From positions 6,624,501 to 6,688,500 of the forward strand of contig NZ_CP012333.1 of NCBI RefSeq assembly GCF_001263205.1: 64,000 nucleotides of DNA, given 5' to 3'. Both the position numbers and the translations under genes were made by a program. Within the stretch, counting starts at the first letter, position 1; every line of letters begins with the position of its first letter. Origin of the DNA: Labilithrix luteola. GTDB lineage: Bacteria > Myxococcota_A > Polyangia > Polyangiales > Polyangiaceae. The notes under the pieces were generated by a model that was given only the letters and a program-made list of their open reading frames with translations, did not search any database and was not told the DNA's origin. Shown piece after piece: positions 1 to 7,983 of this stretch.

Positions 1-688
1 TCCATTCGCCGAAGGCCCAGCCTCCGATGCCGCCGCCCGTCGCGAAGACCCACGTGATCGTGGTCTGGGTCTGAAACGACCAGTCCGTGCCCTTGTTGCG
101 CGTGTGCTGCCACTGCGTGCCGGCGATGGCGACGCCTTCGATGGCGCCGAGAGTCAAACCCGTCGCGATCGACGAGGGAACGCCGCGGTGGAAGGGACCG
201 CCTTGATCGTCCCAGAAGTACATGCCGATCGGCACGCCCGCGCCGAAGGCCACGGGCATGATCACGGCGAAGCCCGGATCGTCGATCTTGAAGAGCGCAT
301 CGAGCCAGACGCCCGTGCCGATGCCGTAGAGACCGCTTGTGATGTAGAGCGCGGTCATCTCGCCGGCGTCACGCTTGTTCGACGTCGGCGGCGGCTGCTG
401 CGGGTAGGGCTGCTGGGGATAGCCCTGCTGCGGGTAGCCTTGCTGCGGCGGGTACTGCTGGGGATAGCCCTGCTGCGGGGGATACTGCTGCGGGTAGCCC
501 TGCTGCGGTGGGTATTGCTGCGGGTAGCGCTGCTGGGGTGGATACTGCTGGGGCGGATACTGCTGAGGATAGCCTTGAGGCGGGTAGCCTTGCTGCGGGG
601 GGTACTGTGCCCAGGCACGTCCCTCCGTGAGGAGTGCGAGGCAGCCGAGAACGATGGTCCCAAGTCCAAGCGAAGCGCGAGAACGCAT
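1..688 (-). CDS. PQQ-repeat envelope protein, C-terminus cut by window edge
   Basis: This gene runs off the left edge of the window, so its C-terminus is missing. I translated it from the ATG at 686-688. A signal peptide of about 27 residues (ending near RAWAQ) is followed by some 70 residues of degenerate GYPQQ/YPPQQ repeats, roughly nucleotides 390-610. After that come a hydrophobic Gly-rich region and alternating segments that could be membrane strands or helices. Proline/glutamine-rich N-terminal spacers of this kind are common in myxobacterial envelope proteins and probably form an extended, disordered arm. I do not recognise the C-terminal family, and the function is unknown. It diverges from nothing nearby; gpsA lies upstream on the same strand, 152 bp away. 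Confidence 0.7.
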   Translation of the reverse strand, partial: MRSRASLGLGTIVLGCLALLTEGRAWAQYPPQQGYPPQGYPQQYPPQQYPPQQRYPQQYPPQQGYPQQYPPQQGYPQQYPPQQGYPQQGYPQQPYPQQPPPTSNKRDAGEMTALYITSGLYGIGTGVWLDALFKIDDPGFAVIMPVAFGAGVPIGMYFWDDQGGPFHRGVPSSIATGLTLGAIEGVAIAGTQWQHTRNKGTDWSFQTQTTITWVFATGGGIGGWAFGEW

Positions 689-840
689 GCTGTTCAAAGC
701 GGGAGCGTACGAGAGCTGTCCCCGCGGGTCGAGCAGTCTCACGCGATTCGGGCGCTTCGTCGGACGGAACTGCGATCGGCGCGGCCCAAACGCGTCGGCC
801 GCGCCGCGCTCCTCTCGCCTACACCTCGTCTACATCTCGC

Positions 841-1872
841 CTACACCGTGCGAATCGCGCCCATGCTCTCGAACTCGGCCGTGAGCTCGCGCCCCATCAG
901 ATCCTTCACGGCGGTGAGCACCGGCTTGTCCTCGTACAGCACGCGGTACGTCTCGCTGATGATCGGCAACTCGATCCCGAGGCGGCGGCTCAGATCGTAG
1001 GCGCTCTTGGCGGTCTTAACGCCCTCGGCGACGTGCCCGAGGCCGGTCAAGATGTCGTTCAACTTGCGGCCCTTGCCGAGCTCGAGACCGACCGTGCGGT
1101 TGCGTGAGAGCTCGCCCGTGCAGGTCAGGACCAAGTCGCCCATGCCCGCGAGGCCCGCAAGGGTGATGGCTTCGCCGCCGCGCGCGAGCGAGAGCTTCAC
1201 CATCTCGGAGAGGCCGCGGGTGATGAGCATGGCGCGCGTGTTGTGACCGAAGCCCAGGCCGTCGGCCGCGCCCGCTGCGATGGCGATGACGTTCTTGATG
1301 GCGCCGCCACACTCGACGCCAGGGATGTCCTTGCTTGCGTACGTGCGCATGTACGACGTGTGGAAGCGGTTCATCACGTGCTCGCGAACGCGGGTCTCCG
1401 TCGAGGCGATGACCACGCCCGTGGGTAGCTCGGCGGCGAGCTCCTTGGCGAACGACGGTCCGCTCAAGAACGAGAAGTGGCGGTGCGTGGCGCCGGGAAG
1501 CTCGGCCGCGAGGATTTCGTCGATGAACGTGAGCGAATCGTTCTCGATACCCTTCGTGGCGCTGACGATGGGCGAATCGGTGGGGACCTTGCGCGCCACG
1601 AGCCGGGCAACTTCACGCGTGGCGTGGCTCGGCGCGACGAACACGACCATCGAGGCCCGGTCGAGCGCCTCTTCGGGGTCGACCGTCGCCGTCAACGTGG
1701 CCGGCAGCTTGGCGCTCGGAAGGTAGCGCCCGTTCACGTGCTCGCGGTTGATCTGGTCGACCAGATCCGGCCGCCGGCAGTACATCGCCACCGGATCGCC
1801 CTTGTCAGCGAGCACCTTCGCGAGTGCCGTTCCCCATGCCCCTGCGCCCAGCACCGCCACCTTGCCAGCCAT
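841..1872 (-). CDS. gpsA: Glycerol-3-phosphate dehydrogenase [NAD(P)+]
   Basis: The enzyme reduces dihydroxyacetone phosphate to sn-glycerol 3-phosphate in the cytoplasm, which supplies the backbone for phospholipids. The 343-residue length fits the family. A Rossmann GxGxxG nucleotide-binding motif sits at residues 9-14 (GAGAWG). FLSGPSFAKE lies near residue 136, and the catalytic-lysine segment GGAIKNVIAIAAG near residue 190 is followed by the GLGFGHNTRA substrate/NAD segment. The ATG at 1872 places the Rossmann motif directly at the N-terminus, so this start is secure. It is divergent from the lipoprotein gene that begins about 20-60 bp away. No part is missing. Confidence 0.97.
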   Translation of the reverse strand: MAGKVAVLGAGAWGTALAKVLADKGDPVAMYCRRPDLVDQINREHVNGRYLPSAKLPATLTATVDPEEALDRASMVVFVAPSHATREVARLVARKVPTDSPIVSATKGIENDSLTFIDEILAAELPGATHRHFSFLSGPSFAKELAAELPTGVVIASTETRVREHVMNRFHTSYMRTYASKDIPGVECGGAIKNVIAIAAGAADGLGFGHNTRAMLITRGLSEMVKLSLARGGEAITLAGLAGMGDLVLTCTGELSRNRTVGLELGKGRKLNDILTGLGHVAEGVKTAKSAYDLSRRLGIELPIISETYRVLYEDKPVLTAVKDLMGRELTAEFESMGAIRTV

Positions 1873-1892
1873 GCCCTCGACTCTACACGAGC

Positions 1893-3083
1893 ATGTGCAC
1901 GCTGCCGGGCCGTTTTGATATAGCCTCGGGGGCCTTGCGTACTACGGCTTCCCCGCTCGCTGGTCTTCTTGCTCCGAGCGAGCGCTTCGTCTCGAGGCGC
2001 GCAGGTTCTTCGCGCGCTGGTTCTCGTCGCGTTGGCGCCGTCGCGCGCGTCCTTGGACTCGCCGCGGTGTGCCTGGCCTTGCCGCTGTCTGTCGTCGGGT
2101 GCGGGCCGAAGGAGTGCACGTTCCGCGGCACCCTCAACGCGCCGGAGAACCGGACGATGCGCAAATCGCTGATGAAGACGGCGATGGGCGACTTCTGCAA
2201 GCAGATGCTCCAGCGCAACGCGCCTCTCAGGCTCGCTCCGGACTCGCCGGTCATCGGTCGCTTCTACCCGACGCAGTGCGTTGCCCCCGAAGGTGAAGAC
2301 CTCTACGTGAACTTCAGTGGCTTCGGTTATGCCTTCACGAACGTCACGAAGAAGATGACGTTCACGATGGCCGCCACCGGCCTCTATCGCTACGACTTCC
2401 TCATCACCGAGGGTGATCGCTGCGACATCTACGCGTATTTCCGGCCCACCCGGATCGACGCGAGTGACTTCCGCACGCACCGCCTCGAGAGCTCCACCGC
2501 GTCGATGCTCAACAGCCTGACGTCGATGGGTGACAGCTTCGGAAAGCAGCTCATGGGGCAGAAGCTCCAGGAGGGCTTCACCGTCATTCGGTTCACCGAG
2601 ACCAACACGGATGAGTTCGGGCTGGGGATCGTCCCGCTCGGCCAGAAGCCTTTCCATCCGTTCCAGGTGCACGGCAACGACCGCATCACCTACGAGAACG
2701 AGCGCGTCGAGATTCATCAGAATCAGCGCGATTTCATCGGTCCGATCCTCGTCGAGGACGAAGGGCGCTCGCTTTACGTGACGGCATCGGTCGACGGCGC
2801 ACCCGCGGTCGACATGCTGATCATGCGGAAAGCCGAGGCGGAGGCCTCGCTCAACCTCTACTACGAGTACCCGCAGTCCGGTCCGCTCGCGGGAGCCCCC
2901 ATCGCGGGCGACATCGTGCAAGCCGGAACCCAACTGAAGCGCGCGGTTCCCGTCTCGCCCGGGATGTACTACGTCGTATTCGACAACACACCCACCGCCG
3001 GCCAGGTCAACCCTCCGGTCAACGCCCTCGATGATCGTGCGGCGGTCGTGAACTACCTCATCCAAATCGGCGACGCTTCGTGA
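1893..3083 (+). CDS. Predicted lipoprotein of unknown function
   Basis: A basic, Arg-rich N-terminus leads into a hydrophobic stretch ending in a lipobox (LSVVGC, Cys near nucleotide 2100). The mature protein should therefore be lipid-anchored in the envelope. The rest is a soluble, beta-rich-looking domain with no motif I recognise. The start is uncertain: the ATG at 1893 gives an unusually long signal region of about 69 residues, and a TTG at 1935 is also in frame. The stop overlaps the start of lepB by four bases (GTGA at 3080-3083), so the two are probably translationally coupled. A second small lipoprotein follows lepB in the same coupled arrangement, which suggests an envelope-maturation operon. 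Confidence 0.75.
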   Translation: MCTLPGRFDIASGALRTTASPLAGLLAPSERFVSRRAGSSRAGSRRVGAVARVLGLAAVCLALPLSVVGCGPKECTFRGTLNAPENRTMRKSLMKTAMGDFCKQMLQRNAPLRLAPDSPVIGRFYPTQCVAPEGEDLYVNFSGFGYAFTNVTKKMTFTMAATGLYRYDFLITEGDRCDIYAYFRPTRIDASDFRTHRLESSTASMLNSLTSMGDSFGKQLMGQKLQEGFTVIRFTETNTDEFGLGIVPLGQKPFHPFQVHGNDRITYENERVEIHQNQRDFIGPILVEDEGRSLYVTASVDGAPAVDMLIMRKAEAEASLNLYYEYPQSGPLAGAPIAGDIVQAGTQLKRAVPVSPGMYYVVFDNTPTAGQVNPPVNALDDRAAVVNYLIQIGDAS

Positions 3084-4600
3084 GCAAGGACGACGACACC
3101 CGCAAGCCGACCGAGCTCGACCATGCCGAGAAGCATGGCGAGAAGCGCGAATCCGACAACGACGACGTCGTCGCGAAGGACCGCGAAAAGGGTGCTTCAG
3201 CCAGCGATCAGGCGGAGGCGAGCGTCCGGCCGGAACGTGGCGCGCGCGGTGAGCGCGGGGAAGGGGACGGCCCTCCGCCGAAGCGCATCCTGCGCACGCT
3301 GTACTGGGCGCTGTGGTTTGGCTTCGTGCCGTTCGGCATGGCGTGCCTTCTCGTCTGGGCGCTGACCCCCGCGAGCGGTGTCGAGCACAGTGGCGTTCTC
3401 GGCTGGGCCGAGAGCTGGGTGCGGGATCAGCCGGTGCCGATGGGCATCGTCACGTTCACGCTCTTCGAGGTCGCTCTCTGGGCGGTTCGCCACCGGCTCC
3501 CGCTCGCGTTCCACGCGTATCCGCCCCTGCGTGCGGGGCTTCCGAACAGCATGCGTGGCCCGTTCGATCGCGCGCGTGCGCTGCTCGAAGAGGCGGAAGA
3601 CATCCTCGAGCGCAATCACGACGCCATCGTGCGCGACGTCTCGGCCAAGGAGCGCGAGAAGCTCCAGGCCGATCTCGAAGCCCTCGAAGAGTCGATGGAG
3701 CGCGAGCCCTTCAACGAAGACGCGTTCGTCGATGCGCTCGTAAAGGCCGATGGCGAAGTCGACGTTCGCCTCGGTCGCTGGCGCAAGAGCGAGGTTCGCG
3801 AGTACGCCGAGTCGATCTTCGTCGCTATCGCCGTAGCCATGGCGCTTCGATTCTTCGTGGTCGAGGCCTTCAAGATCCCGAGCGGATCGATGATCCCGAC
3901 GCTCCAGGTCGGCGATCACATCTTCGTGAACAAGTTCACGTACGGTCCGGCGATCCCCTGGACGCAGAAGCGCTTCTGGTCGCGCATGCCGCCGGAGCGT
4001 GGCGACGTCATCGTCTTCGCCTATCCCGAGCGCGAAGAGCAGGACTTCATCAAGCGCGTCATCGCCATCCCGGGCGACAAGCTCGAGGTCCGCGGCGGCC
4101 ACCCGATCATCAACGGTTGGGAAGTGCCGAGCTGCAGCGCGGGCACCTACTCGTACGTGGAGTCGCAGGACACCAGCCGCCACGATGGCGAGCTCTTCGT
4201 CGAGTTCCTCGAGGACGAGGCCTACCTCACGCTCTACGACCACGTGTCGTCGAGCCCGGACTACCAAGGCCCGTTCTATGCGAAGCCCGGCGAAGTCTGG
4301 GTCATGGGCGACAATCGCAACAACAGCCACGACTCGCGCATGTGGTGGAACTACCAAGGCGGTGGCGTTCCCTACAAGAACATCAAGGGCCGCGCGCTCT
4401 TCGTGTGGCTGAGTCTCGGCGACCAATTCGATCGCTCGCGCATCTTCGCGCCCGTCATGGGCCGCCCGCCCGCACGTGGTCCCTTCGGCCCGTTGCCGGA
4501 GACGATGCGCTCACTCGAACCCAACATCGAAAAGTGCCTGCGCAACCGGCCCCCGCTGGAGCGCACGCGTCCGCCGCCTGGAGGCCAAGTCGTCAAATGA
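3080..4600 (+). CDS. lepB: Signal peptidase I with long N-terminal extension
   Basis: It cleaves signal peptides from exported proteins at the outer face of the inner membrane. The S26 family motifs are clear: catalytic Ser at about residue 270 in SGSMIPTL, catalytic Lys at about residue 325 in FIKRVIAIPGDKLEV, and the late GEVWVMGDNRNNSHDSR box. At 506 residues it is much longer than the usual 250-330. The first ~70 residues are charged and probably disordered, then come hydrophobic segments near residues 75-130 and an acidic, possibly coiled segment, before a membrane segment directly ahead of the catalytic Ser. The GTG start overlaps the upstream lipoprotein stop, and the 3' end overlaps the next gene (ATGA at 4597-4600). 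Confidence 0.95.
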   Translation: MSKDDDTRKPTELDHAEKHGEKRESDNDDVVAKDREKGASASDQAEASVRPERGARGERGEGDGPPPKRILRTLYWALWFGFVPFGMACLLVWALTPASGVEHSGVLGWAESWVRDQPVPMGIVTFTLFEVALWAVRHRLPLAFHAYPPLRAGLPNSMRGPFDRARALLEEAEDILERNHDAIVRDVSAKEREKLQADLEALEESMEREPFNEDAFVDALVKADGEVDVRLGRWRKSEVREYAESIFVAIAVAMALRFFVVEAFKIPSGSMIPTLQVGDHIFVNKFTYGPAIPWTQKRFWSRMPPERGDVIVFAYPEREEQDFIKRVIAIPGDKLEVRGGHPIINGWEVPSCSAGTYSYVESQDTSRHDGELFVEFLEDEAYLTLYDHVSSSPDYQGPFYAKPGEVWVMGDNRNNSHDSRMWWNYQGGGVPYKNIKGRALFVWLSLGDQFDRSRIFAPVMGRPPARGPFGPLPETMRSLEPNIEKCLRNRPPLERTRPPPGGQVVK

Positions 4601-4839
4601 GAGCCCGTATCTTGGGGGGCCTCTTCATCGTCACGCTCGCTGCATCTTCGCTGTCGCTCGGAGGATGCCGCGCCGCCCAGAAGGCAGCGCAGGAAGATCC
4701 GATGAAGTGCGAGCGCGACCCCAAGTGCCAGCGCAAGCAGAACGCGATCGTCGACTGCTCGCGCCAGTGCAACGACGACCCCGCGTGCATGGACCGCTGC
4801 GAACAAGTGCAGATGCCCAACAAGGGGCTGGGTCACTGA
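4597..4839 (+). CDS. Small cysteine-rich lipoprotein
   Basis: An 80-residue protein starting at the ATG inside the ATGA overlap with lepB. It has a short signal sequence ending in a lipobox (LSLGGC), and the mature part carries six further cysteines (patterns such as CERDPKC, CSRQC, CMDRC) that could form disulfides in the periplasm. Several close Cys pairs resemble those of small periplasmic or metal-binding lipoproteins, but I assign no function. The overlap with lepB implies co-translation. It is the third gene of a three-gene coupled unit (lipoprotein, lepB, lipoprotein). Confidence 0.75.
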   Translation: MRARILGGLFIVTLAASSLSLGGCRAAQKAAQEDPMKCERDPKCQRKQNAIVDCSRQCNDDPACMDRCEQVQMPNKGLGH

Positions 4840-4883
4840 GCTCGCGTCACTGACCTTCGCGTGACGCGAGGTCGGTGGTGCAT

Positions 4884-5390
4884 TCAGATTCCGCTCGCGC
4901 GTCTCTGCGCGACGCTCTTCGTGCGTCCCCATTCGACGAGCGCCGTCGTCTCGAGCGCGGGCATCTCCACGCGCTTTTCGAGCCATCGCCCGGCTTCGAG
5001 GGCATTGCCGAAAATGCCGAGCTGGGGATTGCCGAAGGCAACCATGCGCATGAACGTGCGGAGGAGCGCGCCCTTCGTTGCGCTCGTGAGAACGACGGTC
5101 GCGGCGTACGAGCGATCGTAGGAGAGCATCTTGCGGAACAGCACGGTCTGCCGCGCACGGACATCGCCCCCTGTGAGCTCCGCCGACTCCTCGAGCACGC
5201 CGAGGTACGCGCCCCCCTTGTGTTGATTCCGCGTGCGCGCGAGATGGATGATGCTCTCGAGATGATCGAGCGCCTGCATCGTCAGCGGGCCGCGGCGCAC
5301 CTGGAGCAAGACGCTCTTGTAGGACGCGACGAACAGGTCGCCGTTGTCGATGAACGTCTCCACCGCCGCGGGATCGAAGCTGCTCGCCAA
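4884..5390 (-). CDS. Conserved hypothetical protein, 168 aa
   Basis: A small soluble protein with no signal peptide or membrane segment. The opening portion (IDNGDLFVASYKS... followed by LTMQALDHLESIIHLAR) and later RKMLSYDRSYAATVVLTSATKGALLRTFM alternate strand and helix in a way that recalls small STAS/SEC14-like single-domain proteins frequent in myxobacteria. This is only an impression. The function is unknown. It converges with the lepB cluster and stands alone in its transcription unit; the next gene upstream is the frameshifted gene at 5600-6105. Confidence 0.7.
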   Translation of the reverse strand: MASSFDPAAVETFIDNGDLFVASYKSVLLQVRRGPLTMQALDHLESIIHLARTRNQHKGGAYLGVLEESAELTGGDVRARQTVLFRKMLSYDRSYAATVVLTSATKGALLRTFMRMVAFGNPQLGIFGNALEAGRWLEKRVEMPALETTALVEWGRTKSVAQRRASGI

Positions 5391-5599
5391 ATTCCCCTCC
5401 CTGAAGAGAGGAAAGAGCCTGTAAGCGAATTAGGCAAGCTTCGAATGCAAGTTTCGAATGCCGTGTCGAATCCTGGCGCGCCGAAGCGACATGTATTCCG
5501 GTGCGAACGTCGACTCCAAATCAGCAACGACTGGTCGCGACACCGCTTCATTGTTCCATACGAACAACGACATCGCTCGGAACGCGGCCTCGGACGTCG
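5391..5599. other. Intergenic region with short CGAAT-type repeats
   Basis: About 200 bp with no convincing gene. The sequence TTCGAATG/TCGAAT recurs several times around 5440-5470 (ttcgaatgc, ttcgaatgc, tcgaatcc). The composition is slightly AT-richer than the flanks, as expected for a promoter region of the gene ending at 4884. I see no clear -35/-10 pair. Confidence 0.4.
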
Positions 5600-6105
5600 C
5601 TATTCCTTGTACGGGTTTTCGAAGACCTCGAAGTACATGCCGTCGGGGGCTGGTGGCGGCGCCTGCTCCGGCCCGACCCAGCCGACGTACATGGAATAGT
5701 CGTATCCGAATTGGACGTAGAACCCGTCGCCCCCTTCGAGCACGCCGACTCCCATCTCGCGTAGGCCAAGTCGCACGGCGTCGTCGATCTCGCTTCCGCT
5801 CAACGTCGTTCCGATCTCCAGGCGCGCGAGTGTGCGCGTCATCGACGGAGTCCACGAGGGCCCTCTCGAGCTTGGCACCTCGGGGCGTCGCACAGCTTCA
5901 CGACGAGCTCGTTGACCGAAGCCGCGCGCATCAGCCGTCGCACGCTTTCGACGTACGCATCCTCGACCGCGAGATAGTCCGCGTCAGTGACCACGCGCCC
6001 TGCGAACGAGCGCCCGACGTCACTCACGCTGGTCCATTCGTCGTAGAGCCCGCTCGACGCTCGAATGCTCGGGTCGTACTTCGTCACTCGATAGATCGGC
6101 AGCAT
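5600..6105 (-). pseudogene. Frameshifted conserved hypothetical (FGYDY-type)
   Basis: Two overlapping reading frames read as one protein. The N-terminal frame (ATG at 6105, or possibly 6204) gives YRVTKYDPSIR... DEWTSVSDVG and ends early at 5839. The next frame gives the C-terminal half, ending in GFYVQFGYDYSMYVG. From memory, a widespread small-protein family has exactly this order: KY(N/D)P, DEWTS(I/V)SD(I/V)G, then FGYDYYMY. One missing base in the C-run near 5886-5889 (four Cs where five would keep frame) joins the halves as ...LCDA-PEVPSS.... It is either a real frameshift or a homopolymer sequencing error. The function is unknown; members often sit in toxin-immunity style neighbourhoods. 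Confidence 0.65.
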
Positions 6106-6348
6106 TCGCACTTCGGTGGATTCGCTTCGAGGACGCCCGTCGCATTGGGACAGGTACCACTTCTGCAAACGCGCGAACGGCCCGCTGTTCGAATCGAGAG
6201 TCATCGTCGTCTTTCGCGGATGAGAAGTCTCGCGAGCGTGAAGCCGTCAATCGCCCGGCGCGCATGACCCGTGGCGCTGTGTCGCAGTTCGTTCGTACGT
6301 AAAACGCACGATTCAACTCAGCCGCGACGATGTGTTACCGCAGCGCTC

Positions 6349-7977
6349 ATGACGAAGGCTGTGCTTTGCGGCAGCGTGCTCGCGTTGGCGCTCGCGGCGT
6401 GTGGGATTTTCGGTTCGGACGACAACCAGGGAACGCCGGCGGCCCCTTCCTCCGAGAACAGTGCGGATGGCGGCGGGGAGGGCGGTCCGGTCGTCTCTGG
6501 GCCGGGAACGCAGCCCACCTTCACCCTCGGCGTGTCGGCGGATGCCCTCCCGATCACCCAAGGGGCAAAGGCGAAGCTCACCGTTTCGGTCAGCCGATCG
6601 GCGGCTGCCCAAGCCGCGAACCTTCCCATCGTCGTGACCGCCAAGCCGCCCGCGAAGATCACAGCAGGCGCGTTGACCATCGCGCCGACCGACCTCACCG
6701 GCGAGCTCGAGCTCACCGCCGACGGCGATGCGGAGCAGGGCGACGCTGCCATCGAGCTCTCCGCGACGAGCGGCGAAGCGAGCGCACAGGCGACGGCCAA
6801 GCTCCTCGTCCGCGGTGCACCGGGCAAGGTCGATACGACCTTCGGCACCAACGGGACCGCGCACGTCACGCAGGTCTCGCTCACCTCCGGCACGATGCTC
6901 GTTCAACCCGATCAGAAGATCATCGCCATCGGCACGTCGGACACGACGACGGTGGTGCTTCGGTTGCTGCCGACCGGCGCGCTCGATAGCTCGTTCGGCG
7001 GCGGCAAGGTTTCCTTCACGGGACTTGGGAAGGCGTGGGGAGCGACGCTCCAACCGGACGGCAAGATCCTCATCGCCGGAAGTCCGACGACGACGGCGAT
7101 AGCGGTTGCTCGACTCCTCCCGGATGCAACCATGGACACGACCTTCGGTGCGTTGGGCATCGCCACGATCAATCTACCGTCGGGCGCGAAGAGCTACGCT
7201 TCTCCGCAGGTTGCGGTCGCGCCGGACGGAACGATTGTCGTCGGGTTCACTTGGACGCAGACGAACTACTACGACTACTGGGCCATCGCTCACATGACCG
7301 ACAAGGGCGCCCTCGTGACCACCACGGGAGGCTTTGCCAAGGGACGCTGGACGACCACCAATGACGGAATCTCGGGGGTCGGCGTCCGTGCGGGCACTGG
7401 CAAGATCTTCGGCGTCGGTGCCAATGGCGACGGCCTTGGGATCGGCATCTTCCAGCTCACCCAGGACCATGCGGTCGATTCGACGTTCGGATCGGTATCG
7501 ACACCCGGACTCACCTTCGTCTCGAGGCCGCAAGTCATCGTCGGCAATACCCAAAAACTGATGGAGGAGCTCCCGGACCACTCGGTGATCGCTGGCTTCT
7601 TGGGAAACAAGAACGTGGGAAACAAGACCCTCGAGCTCGTGCGCTTCCGCGCGGACGGCAATGGCATCGACACGACGTTCGGTACCGATGGCTTCGCGTC
7701 GGTCCCGGGAATCCCCGCGGGCCTGTGTGTCGGTGCAGGCGGTACGATCATCACCACGACGCTTCTCGACTTCAACCGCACTTCGTGGGGCTTGAATCGA
7801 CTGCTTCCGCACGGCACCGTCGACCCTTCGTTTGCGGATGGAAAGACCATCGTGCAGACCGACGCATGGGTCCAGTCGTTGGCCGTGGCCAGTCAGGCCG
7901 ACGGACGAATCCTCGCGTTGGGGATCTCCGGATTGTCCCCCAACACCGCGTTCTTCGTGCAGCGTTTCTGGAACTGA
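6349..7977 (+). CDS. Delta-60 repeat lipoprotein
   Basis: A 542-residue predicted surface lipoprotein. The start is placed at the ATG of MTKAVLCGSV because a short signal and a lipobox (LALAAC) follow at once; upstream in-frame codons would only lengthen the leader. After a Gly/Ser/Asp spacer and an Ig-like region (residues ~50-155) come at least six repeats with the signature D-x-(T/S)-F-G followed by G-x-x-x-x and often QPDGKI(L/I)I. This is the delta-60 repeat typical of myxobacterial secreted proteins, probably a beta-propeller-like fold. The ligand or partner is unknown. It converges with the aldehyde dehydrogenase gene, with only six bases between stops. Confidence 0.9.
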   Translation: MTKAVLCGSVLALALAACGIFGSDDNQGTPAAPSSENSADGGGEGGPVVSGPGTQPTFTLGVSADALPITQGAKAKLTVSVSRSAAAQAANLPIVVTAKPPAKITAGALTIAPTDLTGELELTADGDAEQGDAAIELSATSGEASAQATAKLLVRGAPGKVDTTFGTNGTAHVTQVSLTSGTMLVQPDQKIIAIGTSDTTTVVLRLLPTGALDSSFGGGKVSFTGLGKAWGATLQPDGKILIAGSPTTTAIAVARLLPDATMDTTFGALGIATINLPSGAKSYASPQVAVAPDGTIVVGFTWTQTNYYDYWAIAHMTDKGALVTTTGGFAKGRWTTTNDGISGVGVRAGTGKIFGVGANGDGLGIGIFQLTQDHAVDSTFGSVSTPGLTFVSRPQVIVGNTQKLMEELPDHSVIAGFLGNKNVGNKTLELVRFRADGNGIDTTFGTDGFASVPGIPAGLCVGAGGTIITTTLLDFNRTSWGLNRLLPHGTVDPSFADGKTIVQTDAWVQSLAVASQADGRILALGISGLSPNTAFFVQRFWN

Positions 7978-7983
7978 GCTGGC

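Noticed and set aside
104..1000. A long plus-strand open frame (about 298 residues) over the start of the window.
   Set aside because: Arg/Leu-rich shadow of the PQQ-repeat gene and gpsA, both of which lie on the minus strand with clear motifs.
1734..3065. A 443-residue minus-strand frame.
   Set aside because: Antisense to the lipoprotein upstream of lepB; composition typical of an opposite-strand shadow.
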